Below are positions 46,759 through 58,814 of a stretch of DNA of 64,000 bases, one piece after another. A model generated the notes under the pieces. It was given only the letters and a program-made list of their open reading frames with translations, did not search any database and was not told the origin of the DNA. The stretch comes from Dryococelus australis (taxonomy: Eukaryota > Arthropoda > Insecta > Phasmatodea > Phasmatidae): positions 228,668,765 to 228,732,764 of the forward strand of contig CM056993.1 in assembly GCA_029891345.1 (NCBI GenBank). Direction: 5' to 3'. Numbering within the stretch: position 1 is the stretch's first letter; the number at the start of each line of letters is the position of its first letter. The translations under genes and the position numbers were made by a program.

Positions 46759-49700
46759 GGCATCTGGAATGTCGGATCTGGATCCGTTCGTCATATTGGC
46801 AGACGAAGCTAGAGGCCATATTGGTCGGTGCAGTCTGCGACCTTAGTAGGCGTCATAGCCACAGTCCGCCATCTTGATAGACGTCACAACCACCATCCAC
46901 CATCTTGGTATGCGCGACCGGCGGCTATATTTGTTCGGTACAGTCCACTATCTCGGTAGGCATCGCAGCCAGGACGGCTATGTAGGTCGGTGAAGTCCGC
47001 CATTTTGGTAGGCGTCCCATACAGGGCTCGATTCCATGTTGGAGTTATTCCCCCTCAAATCACCAAAAACAATTTTAATAAAAAATATTTTAAAAACCAT
47101 TTTCATAACAAATGTCAAAAACAAATTATTTCAAAAAAAAATGTTTAAAAAATTAACACTTGCCGCCAGCACACATTCCCTCACAGTAACACATATCAAC
47201 ACTCTTAAACCCTTCAATAACCCAGTGATCCATGACCTTGAACATGAAGCATGACTTTGACTTATGACCTTGGCCCACGACATTCACTATGACCTTGGCC
47301 ATGACCTTGTAATCTTACCTTGACATTTGCCCATGTCCTTAACCTTGATTTATAACCTTAACCTTCACACATTACCTTAACCCTGACATACAAACTTAAC
47401 ATTGGCATATAAACTTAACCTTGACATATAAACTTAACCTTACATATGACCATAATCTTGACCTATGACATTGACCTTGACTTATGACCTTGTCCCTTGA
47501 CCTTGATCCTGGTGACCTTAAAATAAAAAATGGCGAAAAATATTTAACATTTCTTTTAAAATCGAAGAACATATGTCAACCAACCCCACAACCATAACAA
47601 ACACCCCACACCACCTCGGCATTGGCTTTGCATAACATAAATTATCCCTGCACCCATATCAATCAATGGTATATGCCCATTGACCACTAAATTACTTTAC
47701 CACATATTTTTCCAGTATTGGACACTGTATATAGTTTGCTGGTTATCTTTTTTTTGCATCTACCACCAGAGAGCTCCCCGTAATCCGTTTCGAACCTTTT
47801 TTGGCGACTCTAAATATAAAGTATTTAATGACAATATTTTATTCTAGAAATGTAGAAACAAAAATTATAAAAATCGAGGAACATACAACATGAATCTCGC
47901 GCATCATCTCACCACCTTCACATCACCCTCTCCTCTCAAAAGCAACCCACCAAATCACAAAAAATCTAGAAAAATTGCAAAAAAAAAAATCGAGGAACGT
48001 ATAACATTAAAATCACACTCGTCCCATAACACTCGCTGACCCTCTGTCTGCCCATCGCTCAAAACGTAAAGAAATTGAGAAAAATAGCATAAAAACAAAA
48101 ATAAATTAATAAAAGTTTAGGAAAACATTACATCAGTGATTCCGACACCCATGCTGGATGTTGGTGGCCTTGACCTTGACCCAAATGACCTTGAATTCGA
48201 AAAACTACAGAAACGTACAAATCCATCGAGTTAGAATTACATACCTAATACTAAAAATCAAGTAGGGTGTGTATGACCCTAAAAGTTATATTCTTGTAAT
48301 GATGGCAGAGCATATCCAGTTCCTGGTATGACAAGTAGATCTCTGAATCTCTCCCTATATATTTAATTGGATATAGAGCTGGTCACACTTACGACCCCAA
48401 AGTAAGTTATTAAATTTATGTAGCACATATATCCCCTCTCCCTTCCTCTTCCATTGACAACACAACTCTGTCGCTCTAATTCCCTCGTCATTTACTTACC
48501 ATAGCTCATCCACCATCAACATATATGTATGTCACCCTCCATGAAAACGACTCCCCCCCCCCAACTAATCTAACCACAATAGCTTGAAATAGCTCGTCCC
48601 CTGCCATCCACCTTCGCTATCAACCAACCACGCGATATCCCACCCCTTTCCCTTTCTCCAAATGAAACACCAACCAGTTTCTGAAGAGACGTAACTCTAC
48701 TCAAAACTGGCTCTTGCCATGGCCAATTCAAGCAAAATGGCAAGGACAGTGGTCAGGACTAATCTACCATACCACCCAGCTGTAAAATCAATCGATGACA
48801 ACCAATCTCGAAAAAGTCCACTAATGTGAATGACCAGTCAACTAACCAGTTGTGAAACATTCCTGAAAATTATTCCCCAGTTTATTCATTCACATTATAG
48901 AACTCAGCCGATTTTTAAATCGACCCGAGAAAAGCATAATAATTCATATCCTACCATGCTCGCTCCTCTTACATACACTTGCATACATTGTATTTAAAAC
49001 AGACTAGTAATCGATCGTACACACCACTTAATTAATAAGATTTCAGGGAAGCGGAATGGAATGACTAAGTAATTAAACTCAAATTACTATGTATCCAAAC
49101 ATTTATGTTATTTACTTATGGTATACATGCTGTATTTATAAATATTTAATATATTCTATCTTTACATTTCTCGTATGTTTGTAGATTATGGATAGTAGCC
49201 AACTGTGTCATCTGATATAACACCGATCCTTCAGTTCACATAGTAGATATATCGTTAATGTGTAAGAAATATCCATCTGGTTGCAAAGCGATCAAATGTC
49301 TGAGTCTATTAACAGGTTTTTTCGGGTTTTCGGTAAACATGTAATTGGTATTCCCAGGGTCATCTTAGTCTCCATTTGGCTCATTACAGCAAATAAAAGT
49401 GCGTTCTTGGTGCCTTTGGCCTTCTTCACACCACTTGTCGAAAGAAAATCATTGGTGAAATGTGTGGGAATGTCGAGAGAATCATCGTCCTTCTGATTAG
49501 ATACTTCATCAACACTGTCTTCATAGTCATTATCATCAATGTTTTATTTATGATATTCTTAACCTTCTCTTTCAACCTCAACATCAACTGTAATTTTCTT
49601 TGCAGGTGTCGCATGGTCATCATCAATATTTAGAGACGACAACCAATTATTTTGAAATTCAGCGACTTCATGCGCAAGTCTTGTAAAGGCACATTCCACA

Positions 49701-50576
49701 CAAACCGACTTAAATGCACTAGTTTCGTATCTAGCATTAACTGTCGCATCACTAATGCCCATCAATGCAGTATGGTTTAATGGTGACATCACTTGCTAGC
49801 TTCCAGTAGACGAACCCTTGTAGATCTAGATGTGTTCCTTCAATGTATCGCCTTGCATAAACTGCTCGGTACTAATGTCCTAATGCTTAATTGCACGAAA
49901 AGGGCTCATCGTACATGTTGTTCTTTAATGCCGCCGAGTATGGTAGCTTTTCCTGGAGATCTTCACATAGTAGGAACACTGTTTTCCAAATAATTTTCCA
50001 GCGGTGGGAGAAGGTACATCTATATAGGTAAGCTCTATAGTAAACTTCGTACAATCATTTGCCTGAACATATTCATGACAAAACTAACATTCTTTCCAAA
50101 GTAGTAACTTGTGAATCTACTTTGCCTAGAAACTGCTGTATATACAAACTTACACACATATTACATCAGTGAGATTTAAACAATTTTATGTATCCATTCA
50201 ACGAGACATTTTATCTATTTCTTTGATCACATTACCATGCAGTTACATCTTCAACAGTTTCTTCCAGACAAGTTATTTGCTCAGCTTTAACTCCGTAAGT
50301 GACCTCTCATGATCTATAAATTACCCCTAAATGACTCCAAAAAGACCCCAAAATGTCTCCACCTGCTTTGCGAAAGACCCCTCGTGATCTAAACATGACC
50401 ACACTTGCTCAACAAATGACCTCTCACACTCCACAGCTGACCTCTTCTACTCCGCAAATGACACCTCCTGGTCCAGAATGACTCCTCTTTCCTTGATAAT
50501 GACCTCCCTTCATCTGCAAATGACCCTTCACGCTCAGCAACTGACCCTTAATTCTCCGCAACTGATCCCTCCCCCA
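46759..50576. repeat. Left arm of foldback element 2
   Basis: Inverted partner of 51489-54925. From the outside in: repeats of CCATCTTGGTAGGCGTC type (46790-47010), TGACCTTG-rich stretch (47220-47510), AT-rich spacer, minus-strand protein remnants (49160-50130), and a degenerate 20-to-30-base TGACC(C/T)CTC repeat (50290-50570). The inner limit is approximate. Confidence 0.85.
49160..50130 (-). pseudogene. Left-arm copy of element 2 protein remnant
   Basis: Minus-strand copy of the right-arm coding region. The best frame (49559-49792) reads ATVNARYETSAFKSVCVECA and an acidic SSLNIDDDHATPAKK segment, corresponding to the right-arm VKSVCVECELTRLSHEV region and to the tail of the element 1 gene. 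Upstream parts match the right-arm zinc-finger text but are broken by stops and frame changes. Not functional. Confidence 0.65.
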
Positions 50577-51488
50577 ATCCAGGCTTCGCATTCATGTAGT
50601 GGATTTGCTGGTGTTTTATGTTGTAATTCTCTGTAGTTAGGTAGAAGGAAATCAGCAAGTGCCTATTTGCCAAGTAGATTGGGCCCGCTTGTTATCAGAT
50701 TTACATATCTTACTAAAGTCAAAGTCCAACTCAAAATCTTGGAATCCATTTCTTCTTCACCTTGGCATAACTGTTGTATACTATCGGCAACAGTGCTTTC
50801 TATTGCATCTACGTTATACACAAAGCTACATTCGAGGCATTGAATGCTGTAGTACAATATTCGTTATTGTGAGGCTCTGATTTTTTTAGCTACAGCCAGA
50901 TACAAAATATATATAATCCGCCATATTTTTCTACCTCATCGATAAGATGGTTTATAATATTATGTTTCATTCTTGACAATAACGAGTAAATATCTTGTCA
51001 TATTCGATTAAACATAATATTTAAGAAGACCGCTGAATGCAGATCGCTTCAGGAAAATACCATTAACATTAGGCGTCGATTCGCAGAGCACTGACTTAGG
51101 TTGTATTGTACAATCAAGTTTCGTTGATGCAGGTCGCATCTTCATGTTCGTTGAAGTGAAAGGAAGGTCTTCGTATTCACAATTATTCTTCGTTGTATGA
51201 CGAGAGAAACCTTACAAATCGATGGTTTCAGAACGACAACTGCCATTTTCGTACACAAAATCCATTGTTTTTACAGTAAAGAGTCCAACCTCTGCTCACA
51301 GAAGGCATCATGTCGAATATTTTAAATATAAAAATATGGAAGTACGCTGAGAAAACCCACACACTCGTTCACGCCAGAAGAAAACATGCAGATACCTATA
51401 TACAAATATAAAATATTTTTTTCATTAATTTATATGCATACACATTGAATAGAATTTTTATACCACAAAAAAAAACGACAATTCGAAG
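50577..51488. other. Centre of foldback element 2
   Basis: Unpaired loop of about 0.9 kb. Small overlapping frames at 50659-50880 on both strands show no domain. Unlike element 1, no P-loop or SAPQ repeat is visible. Confidence 0.6.
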
Positions 51489-54400
51489 ATGGAGGAGCAT
51501 GAAGGTTCATTTCCGGAGCAGGAGAGGTCATTGTTCAGGAGGGATCATTTGAGGAGCAGAAGTTGTCATTTTCAGAGCAGGAGGGGTAATGTTTAGGGAC
51601 TGGGGTTATTTGTGGAGCAGGAGTGGTCATTTGTGGAACAGGAGGGAAACATGTGGAGCAAGAGGGGACATTTGCGGAGCAGAGGGGTCATTTGTTGAAC
51701 ATGTGGTCAAGCTGAGAAAATAACTTGTTTGGAAGAAACTGTTGAAGATGTAACTGCATGGTCTTGTGATGAAGGATATATATATCGTTGAATGGTTGCA
51801 TAAAAATGCTTAAATCTCACAGATGTAATATGTTTGTAGGCTTGTATATAGAGCAGTTGCTAGGTAAAGCAGATTCACAAGTTACTACTGTAGAAAAATG
51901 TCAGTTTTGTCATGAATATGTGCAGGCCAATGATTGTAAGAAGTCTACTATAGAGCTTACCTATATAGATGTACCTTCTCCCACTGCTGGGAAATTATAT
52001 ATAAAACAGTGTTCTTACTGTGGGAAGATCTTCAGAAAAATCTGCCATGCTCGGTGACAATAATGAACCACCTGTGCGAAGAGTCATTTTCGTGCGATGA
52101 AGCATTACGACATTGGTACCGCACAGTTTATGTAAGGCGATACATTGAAGGAGCACATTGAGATCTGCAAGGGTTCGTCTACAGGAAGCCAGAAAATCAT
52201 CTCACCAATAGCTCATGCAGCATCTGTAGATATTGAGTCGTCAGGCTATATTGACGAGATAGTTAATGCTAAGGATGGAATGAGTTGAGTAAAGTCAGTT
52301 TGTGTGGAATGTGAACTTACAAGACTGTCGCATGAAGTCAACGAATTTCAAAATAAACGGTCGTCGTTTGTAAATACTAATGATGAACATTCGACTCCCA
52401 CAAAGAATTATACACTTAATATTGAGGCTGAAACAGCATGTTAAGACGATCATAAAGAGAGCATTGATGATAATAACTATGAAAACACTGTTGATGAAGT
52501 ATCTGATGATAAGGATAATGTTTCTCTCGACATTCCCACACATTTCACCAGCGAGTTTCCTTCGACAAGTGGCGTGAAGATGGCTGAAGACGTCAAGCGC
52601 GCTCGTTCATTTGCTGCAATGAACGAAATGGAGAAAGGCAGATGACGCTGAGAATACTGACCACATGTTTACCGAAGACCCGAATGAACATGTTGATACA
52701 CTCAGACATTGGATCGCTTTGCAACACGATGGAGATTTCTTGCACATTGAGGAGGTATCTTTAATCATTTGTGGACTGATGGATCGGTGTTATATCAGAC
52801 GAGACTATTGGTTGCTCTCCATGATCTGAAACATCTGCGAAATGTAATTATGAAATGTATTAAAAAATTAGAAAGATAGAATGTATAAAATAATTAAGGA
52901 AATTAAATTAATTACACCAAAATATATGAATCTGATTTATTAATCAGACCTTTCTGCTTCCCTGAAAGGCTTATTAATTCAGTGGTTTGTGAAATCTATT
53001 GTGAGAGTATGTTGTAGATGAAATTTATGCTAAAGTGTGCAGGACCCGGAGGGGCCATGGTACGAGCTCAAGTATTATGCCTTACTCGGGTCCATTAAAA
53101 AATCGGCTGAATTCTGCAGGGCGAGTCCTTTAAAAGAGGCCCCGTGGGACATGTGTGTAATGGAGTGATGGAATGAGGAAATGCAGACCACGGGGACTCT
53201 TTTAAAGGACTCTAGCCTGTATAAAGCAAACGTATGAACTGGAGAATATTTTTCATGAGTGTTTCGCAAGTGGCAAATTGGAATGGGCATTTGCATTAAT
53301 TGACTTTTTCGAGATTTGTTGTCATCGATTGATAGTATAGCTGGGTAGTATAGTGGATTGGTCTTGACCACCGTTCTAGCCATTTTTCAGGAATTGGTCT
53401 TGGCAAGAGCTAGTCTTGGGTAGAGTTACATCTCTTCAGAACCGGTTGGGGTTTTGTTTAGAGAAAGGGAGAGGGGTGGAGAATCGTGTGGTTGGTTGGA
53501 GGCGTGGGTGGATGTCAAGGGGACGGGCTATTGCAAGTTATTGTGGTGTTTTATTAGATGGGTGAAGGGGGGGTAGTCGTTTGAATGGAGCGTGACATGC
53601 ATATATGTCAACAGTAGCTGAGCTAAGTTAAGTAAATGGTGAGGGAAACAGTGATGACAGGTGTGTTGCCTTGGGGGGGGGGATGTAAAAGGGGTTATAT
53701 GTGCTACATAAAGTCAGCAGTCTGCTTTGGGGGCCGTAAGATTTATCAGCTATACAAACAATGAAACGTAGAGGCGGGGTTCAGAGCGTGCTTGCCGTAC
53801 CAGGGAGTAGATGTGCAGTGCCATCTTTACAAGAATCGACATTTTAGGGTCACACACATACCACTTGTTTTTTCTTAATAGGAATGTAATTTTTACTCAC
53901 TGGTTTTTTCAATTTTTGTTATTTCTTTGAAATTTTTCTCGATTTTACGAGCTCACGGTCACTTAGGTTAAGGTCAATTGCATCAACATCCAACTTGGGT
54001 GTCGAAATCATTGATATAATATTTTCCTAAACTTTTATTAGTTTCTTTGCGTTTTTTTTTTTTGTAGCAATTTTTCTCAATTTTTTATGTGGGGGTTAAC
54101 GAGGGAGAGGGGCGAGTTGAGTGTAATGGGATGAGTTGCTCTATTTGTTAAATTTTTGCAATTTTCTCGATTTGTTATGATTTGGAAGGTGGTGAGAGGG
54201 AAGCGGGTGTAGCGAGGGTGTTGGTATGCGTGTGAGGTTAATGTTGTATGTCCGTAGATTTTTAGAATTTTTTCAAATATTTTTTCTTCTACTTTTCTCG
54301 ATTAAACTATTACGTGTCAATACTTTATGTTTGGAGTCATCAAAAAAATTTGGAAATTGACAACATGGGAGCTCTCTGCCGATAGATGATAATAAATAAA

Positions 54401-54925
54401 TAAATAACTACCAAACTATTTATAGTGTCCAATAGTACTGGCAAAATATGTGTTAAAGTCGTACTTTAGTGACCAATGGGTGAAGCAATAATTTATGTTA
54501 TGTAAAGCCAACGGTTGGGCAGGGGTGGAGTATTTGTTAGAACTGTGGTGTGGGTTAACATAAGTTCTTCGATTTTTAAGAATTATTTTACTTTTTTCAG
54601 TATGTTTAGTTTCAAGGTCATAGGTCCAGGTCAGGGTCAACGTCTTGGTCGAGTTCAGGTATAAAGGTCTTGGGTTAAGGTTATGAGGCACTGGGTTGTT
54701 GAAGGTGTTAGGAGATATGAGGGGTGTGATGGTGAGAGGATTATATATTTTTTATTAAATTATTTTTTTTAATAATTTTTATTGGAATAGTTTTTGGGGA
54801 TGGCTAACATGGCATGGCGCCTAGGCTGTGACGCCAAACAAGATGGCGGACAGCGCCGACCAATATGGCCGTCGGTCGCACCTACCACGATGGCGGACGT
54901 ATCCAGATCCGACATGCCAAATGCC
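51489..54925. repeat. Right arm of foldback element 2
   Basis: Inverted partner of the left arm. 51489-51715 is a G-rich degenerate repeat (GGAGCAGGAGGGGTCATTTG type) complementary to the TGACCCCTC repeat of the left arm; then protein remnants (51788-52800), G-rich spacer, AGGTCA-type motifs (53950-53975, 54600-54660), and CCACGATGGCGGAC-type terminal repeats (54835-54900). Confidence 0.85.
51788..52800 (+). pseudogene. Zinc-finger / acidic-tail protein remnant of element 2
   Basis: First frame, 51788-52057: a Cys-rich segment with VEKCQFCHEYVQANDCKKS and QCSYCGKIFRK, both CxxC. After a frame change comes a finger-like GDTLKEHIEICKG (about 52130-52170). The tail follows: SSTGSQKI, EIVNAKDGMS, a stop, VKSVCVECELTRLSHEV, then acidic text to SEFPSTSGVKMAEDVK (about 52590) and DHMFTEDPNEH with more stops. 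The tail from SSTG onward parallels the tail after the ATPase of element 1. No ATPase domain is present. Function unknown; a nucleic-acid-binding role is a guess from the fingers. Confidence 0.65.
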
Positions 54926-55731
54926 ATGCCTCAATGTCATATTCATCATACTACTGCCATATATGACCTACATTGCCATTATAATGTTGCCTCACATGTT
55001 GTGACGTGCTTTCGACCTGTGTATTGATTTCGTTTTAAGGAAGAAGGTTCCATTCTGTATGGCAAACACTTATGAGACCTAAAAAGTTTTTTGTTGTTGA
55101 GGAGATTAAAGTGCCATTTTTAAAACTGTTCCAGTTATGCTAAGTGTAGGAAAGAACTTGTGTAACGTAATTCATTAATGGAATATTTGTCGAATCGTAG
55201 CTATATCAGACAAGGTCGTAAAACACCAACAGGAGGTGGTGATTGTAGCAGTGTAAATATCGAACCTATACGATTTGTACTGACTCTGAACAGGTAAAAA
55301 TTAAGTGGTTCACAATAGTTTTAAACGCATAATAAGCATGGGTATTGTTATTAAAAATTAAATTAACTGTTTTAAGATACGTGTTTAAAAGGCCAAAATC
55401 CCGTAACATTTTTTAAGACGTTTAAATTTAAGTAGTTAAGAATAATGTTTCTTGCAACTTGAGTCACGATCCTTAAAGGGGGTGTTCGTGGAGGAGTAGT
55501 TTCCTGGTTGTTAGGGTGGTGGGCGAGACCCTCATATACCTCCTCCCGCCCTGTGGCTACAGCCATTATTACTTATAATTATTATTTCCTTATTAAAATA
55601 ATTTAGATCGCGAATTTTTTGCATAACGGCATGTCAGGATCACATGAATACCTTACAATTGATTGAGACATGACTTTTATTTCTGTAAATGTTTCCGTTC
55701 ACTTTATTTGTACATGCCGAAAACATTAAAA
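54926..55731. other. Intron sequence, nothing recognised
   Basis: No repeat or frame of note between the foldback element and the 44-bp repeat. Confidence 0.5.
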
Positions 55732-55835
55732 TTGTGATTCTCACGTGCCATAACGCAATAACAATGGTATCTATATTGTGATTCTCACGAGCCATAACGC
55801 AAAAACAATGGTATCTATATTGTGATTCACGCGTG
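55732..55835. repeat. 44-bp tandem repeat, 2.4 copies
   Basis: Units contain ATTGTGATTCTCACGTGCCA then TAACGCAATAACAATGGTAT. Two full copies differ at a few bases, and a partial third ends at the CACGCGTGGG transition. Confidence 0.9.
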
Positions 55836-56707
55836 GGAAGGGTACTTGCCAAAATCTACCATTTAAACAGCATTTCCTACAAATATAAAACCATGATTTT
55901 TTTGGCAACAAGCATCTTTCGATCTCGCCCTCAAACGCCATTTTGAATTACTGGTTTTTAGCTTATTTCAGGTATTTGAGGGTACTTATTTTTTTGTAAA
56001 GTACAACTATGTCTCTGTCCAAAAATTCTTTATGCTATAGAACAAATATTCTTAACTTTTTTGTGAAGTAACTAAGGCGTTGATTACTGCAGCAATTATC
56101 TAGAGATTCTTGCCACTTTACAATTACAAAATAATGGGTGAATAAAATCTAGTGAATTCGTTTGAAGGCATTTGTTAAATGTAGACGTGCTATGCTAAGA
56201 AATACAGTCCTAAAAAAACGTTGGGCGTCAAGTGTAATATGTTGCACACGAAGATGTTCGCTGAGAGAGTCGGTGTATTACAAAAGAGATTCGTCACGTC
56301 TAGCGTGGTATTCTGTACAGACTGAGTACTTCCATCACATGTAGTCTCCTAGGTCGCAAGCAACTTAGTAAGCAAGAAATCCCGGCGATTCAAAACTTCT
56401 TTTTTATATCTAATTATTGATTCGAATGAAAAGAGAGAGTAGTGTTAATATACGGACAAAAGTCACAATGGTAGTTGGTACCATCTAAATATTGTTAATG
56501 TAGATAGAAACTGCAACAGAACTGTATGCGTGGCCTTCGACTGTGATTGTCTGCAACTATGAACATAGTTCCTATAGCAGATCATACTACCCTTCCTTCA
56601 CAACAGTATCTTACACAGTTCCGGCAACAATCACAACTCTAACAACCTAACAGAAAATTATGATGCTGGTACAGAAGTACCGTTGCTTCTGCCATGAAAC
56701 CTGACTA
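55836..56707. other. Intron sequence, nothing recognised
   Basis: A small plus frame at 56162-56344 has no recognisable domain. Confidence 0.5.
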
Positions 56708-57769
56708 TAGGCTATTTCCGGTAAACTGAACACTTTTGTAAACCCTTATGATCTACTTGTATGCTCGTTGTGTATTCTTCCAACGTGAATAAAATTAACG
56801 TTGCAATATGCTTGACCATTTTGTGAATGCGTAGGTCAAGTGAAACTTTAAATATTTAGTAAAGTAAATACTTTTCGAATTTTCTCATTCTTACACTTAT
56901 ATGCATTAGAAACGAAGAAAGCAATATAAATCATTACTGTTTTCAGAAAATGTTTACTGGCACTTTTAATTCAACGTGAATATATGGAACTAGAGGCTGT
57001 TCACGGTAAAATGAGCACTTTTGAAAGCCCTGCTTATATCTGCTTGTACACACGTCGTGTGTTCTTCAGCCTTAAGTAAAATTAACATTGCCATTGGCCT
57101 CATCACTTTATTCATGCTTCAGTCAAGTGAAAATGTGAAATTACTACAAAAGTAAATATTGTACAATTCTGCTCATTTTTACCCTTCGATGCTTTAAAAA
57201 TACACAAAACTAGAGAAATAATTTGTTATCACAAAAGGTCACCTAACACTTTTCATTCGACGTTTAGATATGGAACAACTTTACCTACATTGTTACCAAC
57301 TTCAATTGGGCACATGCCAGTCAACGGGTCTATAGAAATATAGTCAGGTGTAGGCTGATTACGGTAGAATTAGCACTTTTCAAAGTCCTGCTTAAGATCT
57401 ACTTGTTTGCACGTTGTGTATTATCTCACCTTATATTAAATTTAATTTGCCACGGGCCTCATCACTTAATTCTTGCGTCGGTTAGGTGAAAATGTTAAAT
57501 TATTATAAAAATAAATATTTTACAAAACATATGGTTATTTTTAAAACTTCAATGCATTAAAAAAAAAGAGAAAGCGAAATAAATAATTAAAGTTATCGCA
57601 AATGGTTACCTAACACTTTCTATCAGATTTGAAGATATGGTACTACTTTCGATTCATCGTTCTGAACTTTACCGGTCGCATGTCACTCAGTGCGCCCGTT
57701 AAAGTATACGTAGGTAGGGGCAGGGTTTTTCTAAAGTTTATTTCAAAAGTGCTCACTTTATCGTGAAAA

Positions 57770-57770
<1 letters not shown>
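56708..57770. repeat. Three-copy tandem array with inverted end
   Basis: Three diverged copies starting near 56708, 56991 and 57351, each opening with TAGGCTGATTACGGTA-like then GCACTTTT(C/G)(A)AA and continuing through CCTCATCACTT(A/T)ATTC, AAGTGAAAATGT and ATTTAGATATGG(A)AC phrases. Unit length is about 280-400 bases. At 57720-57770 the opening phrase recurs inverted (AAAAGTGCTCACTTTA), so the array has inverted termini like a transposon. It lies about 95 bases from the donor of the exon at 57865. Confidence 0.75.

Positions 57771-57800
<30 letters not shown>
57771..57800. repeat. (TA)15 microsatellite
   Basis: Pure TA run between the three-copy array and the CFAP100-like splice donor at 57865/57864. 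Confidence 0.97.
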
Positions 57801-57803
<3 letters not shown>

Positions 57804-57864
57804 TCACTTGTTTGATATTTATCGGTGTACGTATACGACACGTAGACAAGCATGTGTCTAGTAC

Positions 57865-58182
57865 CTGGTTCCGGAAAGTCTGCTCGACTTGCGCGCTGGC
57901 CCTGCGCATGTGGTGTAAGGTCTCGGAGAGTGACTCGAGGTGCAGAAGGGAGTCGAGATTCTTGTGCTCCATGTCGGAGAAGATGAGCAGAAGCTGCTGA
58001 GGCTCGGTGAAGTAAAGCTGCAGCTGCTGCGGCTCGGTAGCGACGTCGGCCGAGAACTTGCTGATGAGCATCTCCAGGGAGTCCTCGTCAGGCAGGCTGC
58101 TGGAGGCGTGCCTCACCGTCAGACCAGAGTCTACGTCACTCACAAGGACGCCATGCTCTTGTCGCCAAGTGACTGGGCTCAC
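57865..58182 (-). CDS. CFAP100: CFAP100-like gene, internal coding exon
   Basis: A 106-codon exon, phase 0 at both ends. Acceptor TTCCACAG|GTGAGC at 58182, donor ACCAG|GTACTAG at 57865. The frame reads SPVTWRQEHG, an acidic linker (SSSLPDEDSLEML), then the diagnostic LYFTEPQQLLLIFSDMEHKN and a helix ending VEQTFRNQ. The YFTEPQQLL block followed by F-x2-hydrophobic-E-x2-N is the conserved CFAP100/CCDC37 signature, and the N-terminal SPxxW-x2-E matches the end of the preceding coiled coil. Earlier exons were not found in 58.2-64 kb and must lie outside. Codon use is G+C-richer than the surrounding repeats, as expected of a constrained exon. Confidence 0.87.
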
Positions 58183-58424
58183 CTGTGGAACAACACTCTC
58201 CTCTGCACTCAGCCGAACCTCCCCGAGATTATGCAGTATGTCCCACTACAAGCTGAACCCTCACACTAAACAATTTGGCTGAACGGAGTTCAGAAATTTT
58301 TGTAATAGCTATTTCATAAACTTACAAAAATCTTTTAGGTAAACCTGTTGTACTTATACATTTACAATGTCAACAGCTGTACTGCCATTGCCTTTTCGCG
58401 GTATTTTAACACTTTTTGGACCAA

Positions 58425-58806
58425 ACCTTTCAAAAATCACCCCATGTATGATGTGTTTTGTTGTGTTCTGAATATGCCATATATCACAAGCGTTTTATAC
58501 ATACAATTCATAGAAATTAATGTACCAAGCTTTATACTAAATTTAACTTTTGGTAATGGTTTATCTAAAAATTACAATACTTCATTTACTATGACTATGA
58601 ATTAAAATACGGAGAAAATAGGTGTGTTGGTAATACCTAGTAAAAAATAGTTCGTATGTAAAATGCTAATATACTGAGAGCACACGAATACGGTGCGTTG
58701 TCCCTTCGGTGTAACCTTCTAGACTTGGCAGGCTTTATTTGCATGAGGCGGAGGAATATCCTGAAAGTAGAACTCAAGCGGGGCTTCGGAAAATTTTGAA
58801 GTAACC
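58425..58806 (+). repeat. Intronic dispersed repeat, copy 2
   Basis: Same-orientation partner of 44762-45157: ATCACCCCATGTATGATGTG, GTGTGTTGGTAATACCTAGTA, TGCATGAGGCGGAGGAATAT, TTTTGAAGTAACC. It lies about 240 bases upstream (gene sense) of the exon at 58182. Confidence 0.75.
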
Positions 58807-58814
58807 ATTTATTA

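Larger units (their letters stand above)
46759..54925. mobile_element. Giant foldback element 2 with Cys-rich protein remnants
   Basis: An 8.2-kb inverted repeat in the large intron. Outer ends are GGCATCTGGAATGTCGGATC and its inverted partner (54901-54925). The left arm runs to about 50576 and the right arm starts about 51489, leaving a 0.9-kb centre. Matched pairs include the ATCGATGACAACCAATCTCG region (near 48793) with its complement near 53320, and GAAGAAACTGTTGAAGATGT (right arm, 51735) with its complement (about 50247). Arms are clearly more diverged than in element 1. It shares with element 1 a CCAT(C/A)TTGGTAGGCG subterminal repeat, TGACCTTGA clusters, A-rich stretches and the acidic C-terminal protein module. 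No target-site duplication seen. Confidence 0.87.
44647..57864 (-). other. CFAP100-like intron, 13.2 kb
   Basis: Phase-0 intron with donor CAG|GTACTAG (57865/57864). It contains, from right to left, a TA microsatellite (57771-57800), a three-copy array (56708-57770), a 44-bp repeat (55732-55835), the 8.2-kb foldback element 2 (46759-54925) and a dispersed repeat copy (44762-45157). Joining the flanking exons directly restores the residue spacing I recall for CFAP100, so no exon seems to be missing inside. Confidence 0.8.

Noticed and set aside
57812..58282. Plus-strand frames over the 57.9-58.2 kb exon
   Set aside because: Antisense shadows of the minus-strand CFAP100-like exon.
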